From the IMG/VR virus record IMGVR_UViG_3300020463_000132, positions 1-23,853 of that record: DNA of 23,853 nucleotides; one strand, written 5' to 3'. The position numbers and the translations under genes are program-made. Numbering within the stretch: position 1 is the stretch's first letter; each line of letters starts with the position of its first letter. Shown piece after piece: positions 1 to 5,173 of the stretch. Origin of the DNA: a virus. The notes under the pieces were generated by a model. That model was given only the letters and a program-made list of their open reading frames with translations. It had not been told where the DNA came from and made no database searches.

Positions 1-78
1 TGGCGGGAGTGAAGGGACTCGAACCCTCGGCCTTCCGCGTGACAGGCGGACGCTCTAACCAACTGAGCTACACCCCCG
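1..78 (-). tRNA. tRNA-Asp (anticodon GTC)
   Basis: Read on the minus strand this folds as a complete cloverleaf with encoded CCA. The acceptor stem CGGGGGT pairs with ACTCCCG, with one G-T wobble. The anticodon stem TCCGC/GCGGA closes the loop CTGTCAC, which gives anticodon GTC for Asp GAC/GAU codons. The T-loop is TTCGAGT. Its CCA lies at the very edge of the window. It follows tRNA-Ala by 9 bases and is probably co-transcribed with it from the sigma70 promoter at 309-337. Confidence 0.96.
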
Positions 79-87
79 TGAGTGGTG

Positions 88-163
88 TGGTGGAGGATAG
101 CGGGATCGAACCGCTGACCTCCTGAATGCAAATCAGGCGCTCTCCCGGCTGAGCTAATCCCCC
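88..163 (-). tRNA. tRNA-Ala (anticodon TGC)
   Basis: On the minus strand the acceptor stem GGGGGAT pairs with ATCCTCC, followed by discriminator A and encoded CCA. The anticodon stem CCTGA/TCAGG closes the loop TTTGCAT, giving TGC, which reads GCN Ala codons. The T-loop is TTCGATC. It lies just downstream of a 33-codon ORF and upstream of tRNA-Asp in one apparent transcription unit. Confidence 0.96.
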
Positions 164-171
164 ACTTACTA

Positions 172-273
172 TTAATTACATCCAGAAATGCAAACTGATA
201 GTAGACTTGGATCTATTTGATGAATGATTCCACCAACTAGGAGTACAATACCCCAAATTTCTAAACCCGTCAT
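172..273 (-). CDS. Small hydrophobic leader peptide or membrane protein (33 aa)
   Basis: ATG at 273 follows a good Shine-Dalgarno sequence (AGAAGGA, 8-9 bases upstream) and opens 33 codons to a TAA. The peptide begins MTGLEIW and has a hydrophobic stretch at residues 6-17 (IWGIVLLVGGII), enough for a short membrane segment. Two cysteines lie near the end (C28, C32). It sits between a consensus sigma70 promoter and tRNA-Ala, so it should be translated from the tRNA precursor transcript. No family is recognised. It could be a small inner-membrane protein or a chance ORF in the tRNA leader; the promoter and ribosome site favour translation. Confidence 0.55.
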   Translation of the reverse strand: MTGLEIWGIVLLVGGIIHQIDPSLLSVCISGCN

Positions 274-308
274 AATACTAGTTCCTTCTAATTATTATTA
301 ACAAGTTA

Positions 309-337
309 ATTATAACACAACGTAACCGTTATGTCAA
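309..337 (-). promoter_or_regulatory. Consensus sigma70 promoter for the 33-aa ORF and tRNA-Ala/tRNA-Asp
   Basis: On the minus strand TTGACA (337-332), a 17-base spacer and TATAAT (314-309) match both consensus hexamers exactly. The -35 box overlaps the stop region of the Rieske-type gene. It implies early transcription of the tRNAs by unmodified host polymerase. Confidence 0.88.
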
Positions 338-1393
338 TGGATTAGATGGGTTTACGTCTAAGTATTTGCCCCATTCTGCATAATAGTGACGCATACCAAC
401 TTCATCATGTATAGTTGAATTCTCGTGTCTACCATGTAAAATGTTCCTACGTTCAGTACCTGGAGCCATTGATGCTCCCTGTCCTGTAACACCTAGCAAG
501 TCTTCATGCAAGTTTCTGCCAAAAGGACCCCAGATAGTATTATGGTGCCTAATACGTGTTTGCCGTTCTTCTGGTGTGTCCTTCTTTAATCCATAACCCC
601 TAAACTCAATTAGTACACTATTAGGTCCTAGTGGAGTAACACTATCTGAACGATAAGCACTACCACGTAGGTTAAAGTTAAAGCCTGGGAACAAGTCTAC
701 CATATACCATTGGTTGGGTGGCAAGTTAGGAAAACTTAACTCTCCTCTATCTCCATCTTTATCAAACTCTGTATAGTTGACAGTAAAAGAACTTACATTC
801 ACATGACCATTATCGAACGCAATATTCTTACGAGCAAAGTATTCATCGTTGAATCCTGTTATACGATTAAAGTAGTGCATGAAGTCATGATAGAATTCAC
901 TGTTGGTATCATGCCACAGTTTATAGTTGGTAGGAATGATTGCTTTGTGATAATGAAACACTTCTAGTTCCTCTGTATCAATAGCATCAGCAATACAATC
1001 AAATGCACCTGCCGTCCATTGTTCTACAGTTTGGTCAGGATCAGGATTAAGTGTTACCCATATCATACCTCCGTGCTTTACTTCCAAATGCAACTGCGGT
1101 TCAACAGTTACAATAGGTGCTTCTAGTGTTCCTGCTGGTGGCCAGCTACCGTAGTTACGATATGCTTTGAATACTTTACCTGTGTTGTACACGATAACAT
1201 TTACACCTGCTATCTGTGTTGTTCTAAAGTCTAACTCGTTTGGTAGTTCACTCTTATGACACATAGGTATCCAAACCTTACTAAAGATTTGTTCTTGTTC
1301 TTGATCGTGTATGTCTTGATTGTTATAGCACTCGCTACTAATATATTCGACGTTTGGTTCTTTTAACCAATTTCTATGATTGCGTGGTGGCAT
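329..1393 (-). CDS. Rieske-type ring-hydroxylating oxygenase alpha subunit lacking the [2Fe-2S] ligands
   Basis: A 354-residue protein with the outline of a Rieske non-haem-iron oxygenase alpha subunit. The start of the Rieske domain is recognisable (VWIPMCHKSELPN, residues 40-52, then a strand like the usual cofactor-domain strand). Where the family has CxH and CxxH cluster ligands, the protein runs from AYRN (77-80) straight to YGSWPPAGTLEAP, an apparent clean loss of about 30-40 residues. The catalytic domain looks intact: the mononuclear iron motif NSEFYHDFMH supplies H169 and H173, and an acidic residue near 297-298 (NLHEDLLG) is a plausible third ligand. A strong Shine-Dalgarno (AAGGAG) supports ATG at 1393, and a late-type promoter lies 29 bases upstream. 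No reductase or ferredoxin gene is nearby. The family call is firm; substrate and activity are unknown. Confidence 0.85.
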   Translation of the reverse strand: MPPRNHRNWLKEPNVEYISSECYNNQDIHDQEQEQIFSKVWIPMCHKSELPNELDFRTTQIAGVNVIVYNTGKVFKAYRNYGSWPPAGTLEAPIVTVEPQLHLEVKHGGMIWVTLNPDPDQTVEQWTAGAFDCIADAIDTEELEVFHYHKAIIPTNYKLWHDTNSEFYHDFMHYFNRITGFNDEYFARKNIAFDNGHVNVSSFTVNYTEFDKDGDRGELSFPNLPPNQWYMVDLFPGFNFNLRGSAYRSDSVTPLGPNSVLIEFRGYGLKKDTPEERQTRIRHHNTIWGPFGRNLHEDLLGVTGQGASMAPGTERRNILHGRHENSTIHDEVGMRHYYAEWGKYLDVNPSNPLT

Positions 1394-1421
1394 TATAATT
1401 ACTCCTTCTCACCTAGCGATA

Positions 1422-1429
1422 TATTTATT
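1422..1429 (-). promoter_or_regulatory. T4-type late promoter box (AATAAATA) for the Rieske-type gene
   Basis: AATAAATA on the minus strand matches the T4 late consensus TATAAATA at 7 of 8 positions. It lies 28 bases before the ATG at 1393, with a Shine-Dalgarno in between. Confidence 0.6.
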
Positions 1430-1473
1430 TGATTTTTTAGTCTAAGCTATTATAGTCGTAGTCTATGTAGTAA

Positions 1474-1795
1474 TAGGCGCAACTTTTCTGTTGCTAGGTA
1501 AGTTGCCAACCCCGAGTGATTATGCCGCTAGGGCAAAATCCTCATTCACCGCAGTAACTGGTGCAGAAAAATCTACAAAAGTTACGTTGGATAGTGCATT
1601 ATCGTTTGCATCTATAACGTTTGTTCGCGTTAACGGAGCTTACATCCCGGTAATCTCGTTCAACCTTAACAAGCCAGTCGATCCTATTTCGCCCCCATCA
1701 TAAGCACACTCGGTAAATGTGTTTATGGTGGAGGCGCCGGGTACCGCCCCCGGGTCCTGTTCTTATGACATACGTTGCTGTCATCAATTACAGCT
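1474..1795 (-). ncRNA. ssrA: Permuted two-piece tmRNA
   Basis: Read on the minus strand, the acceptor piece comes first. It has T-stem CCGGG/CCCGG around the loop GGCGGTA, then CGCCTCC, A and CCA ending at 1726. A 29-base intervening segment (1725-1697) follows. The coding piece then starts at 1696 with GGGGGCGAAATAGGATCGAC, whose first seven bases pair with CGCCTCC (one G-T). Further on come ATAGAT before a GCA resume codon at 1609-1607, an AACGATAAT stretch typical of tags, a stop at 1520, and a hairpin or pseudoknot arm (GGCAACTT with AAGTTGC). This order, acceptor before coding piece, is the circularly permuted form of alphaproteobacteria and some other bacteria, and the odd T-loop is also alphaproteobacterial in style. 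Outer ends are approximate. Role: rescue of stalled ribosomes and tagging of nascent peptides. Confidence 0.9.
1520..1609 (-). other. tmRNA tag reading frame (29 codons plus TAA)
   Basis: From resume codon GCA at 1609 the frame reads ANDNALS at the start and NEDFALAA at the end, closing with TAA. Both ends look like classical proteolysis tags (an ANDN start and an ALAA end), but 20 residues lie between them. Most tags are about 8-15 residues, so this one is long. The alternative is that translation resumes nearer the end, but only the GCA at 1609 has the usual upstream ATAG context. Confidence 0.75.
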
Positions 1796-1818
1796 ATATT
1801 TAACCTATTTAAGTGCAT

Positions 1819-1848
1819 ATATTACTGTTCTGGCATAACTAACGTCAA
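1819..1848 (-). promoter_or_regulatory. Probable sigma70 promoter for the tmRNA
   Basis: TTGACG (1848-1843), an 18-base spacer and TAATAT (1824-1819) on the minus strand place a start near 1812, just before the acceptor piece. The -35 box lies inside the ribosome-binding region of the opposite-strand gene starting at 1859. Confidence 0.5.
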
Positions 1849-1858
1849 AGGAATTACC

Positions 1859-2107
1859 ATGCCCAAAATGAGAACATATACTTTCTACGATGGCGAGAAC
1901 GTAGAAACCAAAGAGTCAACAAGCCTAAGAAAGGCAGTCAAATCCTTCCAAGGCAATACTAAAAGCAAAGAAGTCAGAGTAGAATGGGAAGCCAAAAAAG
2001 GCGGAATGTACGAAATGATACAACGTCTACCACTAGGTAGAAAAATACGCCAGGCGGCACTTGCTGAACAAAAGAGAGCGGCCTTGAAAGCGAAGTTAGG
2101 AAAGTAA
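1859..2107 (+). CDS. Small basic protein of unknown function (82 aa)
   Basis: ATG at 1859 follows AAAGGA about 6 bases upstream, so this start is preferred over an upstream in-frame codon at 1775 that would run through the tmRNA promoter. The protein begins MPKMRTYTFYDGENVET. It has a central GGMYEMIQRLPLGRKIRQAAL segment and ends in a lysine/alanine-rich helix (about residues 66-82). It carries a strong positive charge, so nucleic-acid binding is possible, but no family is recognised. It is the first of two plus-strand genes, with the next starting one base after its stop. These two genes are a plus-strand island among minus-strand genes. Confidence 0.7.
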   Translation: MPKMRTYTFYDGENVETKESTSLRKAVKSFQGNTKSKEVRVEWEAKKGGMYEMIQRLPLGRKIRQAALAEQKRAALKAKLGK

Positions 2108-2108
2108 C

Positions 2109-2306
2109 ATGGCTGGAGTAAAGCAAAGAGGAGTCAAGTCTGAGAACTATAAAAGAACAGTTGTCAGAGATGGCGAAGCTATAGAAATCAAACCCGTAAA
2201 ATATTATGGTCCAGGATCCAACGGTCGTATGTGTGGTGCGTTCTCTGATACTGGTGAATTGGTATTAAGCCCAGACGGAACGCCTAAACCTTTTAAAAGT
2301 ATCTAA
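2109..2306 (+). CDS. Small conserved-looking hypothetical protein (65 aa)
   Basis: ATG at 2109 lies one base after the stop of the preceding gene. Its Shine-Dalgarno (TTAGGAAAG) sits inside that gene's end, indicating translational coupling. The protein begins MAGVKQRGVKSENYKRT and has a glycine-rich middle (YYGPGSNGRMCG) and a C-terminal part that looks like a short beta hairpin (DTGELVLSPDGTPKPF). It ends back-to-back with the cold-shock gene, the two stops being adjacent at 2306/2307. Function unknown. Confidence 0.65.
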   Translation: MAGVKQRGVKSENYKRTVVRDGEAIEIKPVKYYGPGSNGRMCGAFSDTGELVLSPDGTPKPFKSI

Positions 2307-2534
2307 TTATCTATTGAAGTTATCAGGACGTACTAGATTGCCTGCAATCATTCGTCCTCGGTTGTCAACAAGTTCAAATTCTAGCAACATCTTGTTTGCG
2401 ATGTTTGTTATTTGTGCCGCTTCAAAGGCTGATATATGTACAAATACATCTTGACCACCATCATTGGGACTTATAAATCCGTAACCCTTTTTGGCATCAA
2501 ACCATTTTAGCTTGCCTACTATTCTCTCACTCAT
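2307..2534 (-). CDS. Cold-shock domain protein (CspA family, 75 aa)
   Basis: A complete single cold-shock domain of normal family length. RNP1 is KGYGFI (residues 16-21) and RNP2 is VFVHI (30-34), set in the usual KWFDAKKGYGFI context. Such proteins bind single-stranded RNA or DNA and melt RNA secondary structure in the cytoplasm. A late-type promoter box (2591-2598) lies 57 bases upstream, suggesting late expression. The gene faces two plus-strand genes tail to tail. Confidence 0.95.
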   Translation of the reverse strand: MSERIVGKLKWFDAKKGYGFISPNDGGQDVFVHISAFEAAQITNIANKMLLEFELVDNRGRMIAGNLVRPDNFNR

Positions 2535-2590
2535 ATCTTATCTTATTCTATCCTTGATTGTGTTTGTAGAGTAATACTTTTCTACTAGAG

Positions 2591-2598
2591 TATTTATT
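2591..2598 (-). promoter_or_regulatory. T4-type late promoter box (AATAAATA) for the cold-shock gene
   Basis: AATAAATA on the minus strand, 56 bases before the cold-shock ATG and downstream of the H1-like gene's stop, in a non-coding gap (2535-2676). Confidence 0.55.
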
Positions 2599-2676
2599 GA
2601 AATTGTTATATAATTATGTGCATACAAATATAGGACAGAGTCAATGAAGACCCGTCCCATATTAGCTTTAAAAATC

Positions 2677-2856
2677 CTATAAAGAATTTTTCTTTTCTTG
2701 GATTTCTTTTCTACGATCTTTAGCAAGTTTACCAATGTTACCTAAAGCCTTACGTGCTCTTGCCGCCGAGGCTTTTACGTTTTTAGTATCGAAAGACTCT
2801 GACTCTTTCAAGTAATTTTCGTATTCGCTTATGATCTGTTCATGAATAGATGACAT
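2677..2856 (-). CDS. Histone H1-like small basic protein (59 aa)
   Basis: ATG at 2856 follows AGGAGA 7 bases upstream and opens 59 codons to TAG at 2677. The N-terminal third is acidic and helical (EYENYLKESESF). The rest is a basic helix with KASAARARKALGNIGKLAK followed by DRRKEIQEKK. This layout matches small T4-like cyanophage proteins annotated as histone-like, judged from memory of those sequences rather than a search. A role in coating or condensing DNA is an inference. Confidence 0.8.
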   Translation of the reverse strand: MSSIHEQIISEYENYLKESESFDTKNVKASAARARKALGNIGKLAKDRRKEIQEKKNSL

Positions 2857-2942
2857 AATTGTTCTCCTATATTCTATAATAATTATTTGTTTTTGTATAT
2901 ATTGTTAGTAATTGTGGCTTGTAGGTACCGTAATTGGCGAAA

Positions 2943-3230
2943 TTACCCGGCAAATACGTTAGGTGACCCTGCCGCAACCGAAGTACACCCTGCTATTGCG
3001 TCTCCAACCCTGCCCGTTCCTACGTTATTGGTTTTAACTGTTGCTGATCCTGAAGCAATTGGTGCCGAATGTGATGGACATGGTACTGGGGGAAGTAAAT
3101 GTCCTGTGTTAACGTCACCTTGTCTTGAAACTGGAATGTTGTTAGCAAATACATTCGGAGAGCCTACTGCTCTTGTCATTCCACTACAATGGGCAACGTC
3201 GGCGTCACCTACTCTAGTTACTGCTGGCAT
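2943..3230 (-). CDS. PAAR-repeat tail-tip protein (95 aa)
   Basis: A complete PAAR domain: MPAVTRVGDADVAH at the start, the repeated GSPNVFA elements (residues 23-29 and 88-94), and RQGDVNTGHLLPP and RVGDAIAGC between them. H14, H44, H54 and C82 are plausible zinc ligands. PAAR proteins form the sharp zinc-bound cone at the end of the contractile-tail spike and help pierce the host envelope. ATG at 3230 has GGAGAG 5 bases upstream. It overlaps the preceding gene by 17 bases. Confidence 0.93.
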   Translation of the reverse strand: MPAVTRVGDADVAHCSGMTRAVGSPNVFANNIPVSRQGDVNTGHLLPPVPCPSHSAPIASGSATVKTNNVGTGRVGDAIAGCTSVAAGSPNVFAG

Positions 3231-3423
3231 ATGATCTCTCCTTCTTCATTAGTTCTTGCAACTTTGTATTCCATTGTTCAATCTCTTCATGCTGTTCTTC
3301 AGTATGAGGTTCTGGTGGAACTTCAGGTAAGAACTTAATTACATGATCGAACTCATTAGGTATAGCTTCGTACTCTGTGTACGTGACTAATTGGCCTTTG
3401 TCTTTTATAACAAACTCGTGCAT
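3214..3423 (-). CDS. Conserved phage hypothetical protein (69 aa)
   Basis: A small acidic protein beginning MHEFVIKDKGQLVTYTEY, with a proline-rich centre (PEVPPEPHTEEQHEE, about residues 34-48) and a C-terminal helix. A similar small gene occurs beside the PAAR gene in T4-like cyanophages, from memory, so a tail-associated role is possible. The ATG lies only 5 bases after a CATAAATA late box and has no Shine-Dalgarno, so the mRNA may be leaderless. Its end overlaps the PAAR start. Confidence 0.75.
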   Translation of the reverse strand: MHEFVIKDKGQLVTYTEYEAIPNEFDHVIKFLPEVPPEPHTEEQHEEIEQWNTKLQELMKKERSYASSN

Positions 3424-3428
3424 ACTAA

Positions 3429-3436
3429 TATTTATG
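3429..3436 (-). promoter_or_regulatory. T4-type late promoter box (CATAAATA), leaderless spacing
   Basis: CATAAATA on the minus strand, followed by five bases and the ATG at 3423. T4 late transcripts start a few bases after this box, so the predicted start nearly coincides with the ATG. It would drive the 69-aa gene and PAAR. Confidence 0.65.
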
Positions 3437-3441
3437 TAAGA

Positions 3442-3762
3442 TTATTTGCGAACTAGGTCAGCCATGCCGGCTGGTGCTTGTACAATACTGCTTGTTTGTT
3501 TAGTATATGCTTCTGCAAACTCACCTCTTGTTTTATGAACTAGAGTGATAGCATTGTGCTTAATACTGTATGATATTGCCATATCGGCAGTAAACAAGAA
3601 CTGTTGTAATCCAATACCCTTTTCACTAGCAACTAGTGTAAGTGGTTTGTTTATTTTAATCTGTGTGTCGTCACTAGCTTCAAACTTTCCAACAAGCTCT
3701 TCGCCTGATGTAAGTTTAATAGTAACAACATCTCCAACTTTATAAGGTGTTTCAATTAACAT
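3442..3762 (-). CDS. Small beta-rich protein, possibly Sm-like (106 aa)
   Basis: The first half (residues 8-45) reads VGDVVTIKLTSGEELVGKFE then TQIKINKPLTLV. This strand-turn-strand pattern resembles Sm/Lsm or SH3-like barrels, though no diagnostic RNA-binding motif is seen. The second half (IGLQQFLFTADM, then a charged helix ending LVRK) matches a protein conserved in T4-like cyanophages, from memory. Its ATG overlaps the glutaredoxin stop, so it is the last gene of the nrdA-nrdB-glutaredoxin run. Function unknown. Confidence 0.72.
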   Translation of the reverse strand: MLIETPYKVGDVVTIKLTSGEELVGKFEASDDTQIKINKPLTLVASEKGIGLQQFLFTADMAISYSIKHNAITLVHKTRGEFAEAYTKQTSSIVQAPAGMADLVRK

Positions 3763-4049
3763 TAATGTCCTCCGTAACCCAATCCATGATCGTCAATGTA
3801 TTGGAGTAAATTTTCATATCCTCCTACATACTTACCGTGTAGGATAATCTGCGGAGCAGTTCTTGGCATCGGTAAGTTGTTCATTTCAAACTCTTTCATT
3901 AGAGTTTCAACTTGAATATCTTTACCAATGATTGATTCCGTAAATGGAATGTTTTTATTCTTTAATAACATCTTTGCTTTTACACAAGACGGACAATTAG
4001 GTTTGGAGTAAACGACTGTAGGCATTGTCTTAGTTTCCGTTTCATTCAT
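3762..4049 (-). CDS. Glutaredoxin (95 aa)
   Basis: Thioredoxin fold with redox motif CPSC (C19, C22) after the VVYSKPN strand, a cis-proline segment TAPQIIL (about 64-70) and the glutathione-site GGYENL (76-81). It lies 4 bases after nrdB and overlaps the next gene, so it most likely re-reduces the phage ribonucleotide reductase, as NrdC does in T4. A second in-frame ATG at codon 9 (MPTVVYSK) has a weak purine-rich leader and gives a more typical N-terminus; the longer start is kept here but is uncertain. Confidence 0.92.
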   Translation of the reverse strand: MNETETKTMPTVVYSKPNCPSCVKAKMLLKNKNIPFTESIIGKDIQVETLMKEFEMNNLPMPRTAPQIILHGKYVGGYENLLQYIDDHGLGYGGH

Positions 4050-4052
4050 AAT

Positions 4053-5156
4053 TTATAATTTAAATCCTTTAAGCGAGTCTGTACTAACGTCTTGTTTGAT
4101 ACCACCTACAATATACGACTCGACTTCTGTTTCTTGTGGTGCTACTTGTAATCCTGATGAACTCAACCAATGCTGTGTCCAAGGTAACGGATTTTGTGAT
4201 GTTGGTGTATCAAAGATTGGTTTGTATCCTAATGCTTTTAATCTCTTGTTAGCAATAAACTCTACATAGCTACCTAATAGTCTTTCATTAAGTCCAATGA
4301 TTGATCCGTCTTTCATTAAATGATGTGCCCACGCCTTTTCTTCTTCAACGCAAGTCTTCCACATTTCATAAACTTCAGCTTCACACTCTTTTGCAATAGA
4401 GGCAAACTCTTTATCGTCTTCACCACGCATCCAATTCTTTAGAATGTGTAAACTTAATGCTAGATGTTGTGATTCATCTCTAGCAATTAAACTAATAATC
4501 TTTGCTGAACCTTCCATAAGTTTTAGTTCACCAAATGCAAATGTGCAGGCAAAGGAAACATAAAAACGTAGTCCTTCTAAGATGTTTACGTTCATCATTG
4601 CTAAGAATAGTTTCTTCTTAACATCTCGCATTGTTCCTTTTTTAAGATGTATATGATTGTCTGCCGCTTCAGTAAATGCATCATAGTTTTTAGTAACACT
4701 AATTGCACGTTCAATAATCTTATCATCATCTAAGATAGTATCTAATACTTCAGTTGGGTCTGCATACACGTTCTTCATAATATGTGTATATGAACGTGAG
4801 TGAATAGTTTCAAAGAAGTCCCAAGTAACAATACAACCTTCTAGCTCTGGAATACTTACGTGTGGTAAGAAAGCTAAACATGGTCCTCTACCTTGTACAC
4901 TATCTAATAGTGTTTGGTATTTTAAGTTAGCAGTAAAAATATGCTTTTGTTCTGGACGGAAGTTTGCATAATCACTTCTGTCTTTTTGTAAACTTACTTC
5001 TTCAGGTCTCCAAAAATACCCTAGCATTGTTTGATTCAATTTATCAAACACAGGAAACTTAAACACATCATATCTTTGTGTGTTTTGATCTGGTCCAAAG
5101 AACATATGGCTCTTTGTAAAGTCTACTTTTTCTCTATTAAATACTGTCTTACTCAC
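4053..5156 (-). CDS. nrdB: Class Ia ribonucleotide reductase, beta subunit (367 aa)
   Basis: A full-length NrdB close in sequence to the E. coli protein. Di-iron ligands and the radical tyrosine are all present: D85 (in TLLDSVQGR), E116 and H119 (FETIHSRSY) and Y123, with the later ExxxH pairs in LEGLRFY and IARDESQHL. The C-terminus (VSTDSLKGFKL) resembles the peptide that docks on NrdA. The protein generates the tyrosyl radical needed to reduce ribonucleotides, giving the phage its own dNTP supply. It lies 17 bases downstream of nrdA and is followed by glutaredoxin. Confidence 0.98.
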   Translation of the reverse strand: MSKTVFNREKVDFTKSHMFFGPDQNTQRYDVFKFPVFDKLNQTMLGYFWRPEEVSLQKDRSDYANFRPEQKHIFTANLKYQTLLDSVQGRGPCLAFLPHVSIPELEGCIVTWDFFETIHSRSYTHIMKNVYADPTEVLDTILDDDKIIERAISVTKNYDAFTEAADNHIHLKKGTMRDVKKKLFLAMMNVNILEGLRFYVSFACTFAFGELKLMEGSAKIISLIARDESQHLALSLHILKNWMRGEDDKEFASIAKECEAEVYEMWKTCVEEEKAWAHHLMKDGSIIGLNERLLGSYVEFIANKRLKALGYKPIFDTPTSQNPLPWTQHWLSSSGLQVAPQETEVESYIVGGIKQDVSTDSLKGFKL

Positions 5157-5173
5157 TGTTTACTTCCTCTTCC

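Noticed and set aside
329-1393. That the missing Rieske ligands result from a frameshift
   Set aside because: The frame is continuous and protein-like on both sides of the gap; an in-frame deletion fits better, although an assembly deletion cannot be excluded.
1491-1703. A 70-codon plus-strand reading frame
   Set aside because: It is antisense to the tmRNA coding piece; the tag, acceptor helix and intervening segment explain the sequence fully.
2538-2735. A 65-codon minus-strand frame between the cold-shock and H1-like genes
   Set aside because: It overlaps the end of the better supported H1-like gene in another frame, crosses the late promoter box, and has no ribosome site.
2887-3234. A 115-codon plus-strand frame
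   Set aside because: It mirrors the PAAR gene on the opposite strand; PAAR has clear motifs and a Shine-Dalgarno.
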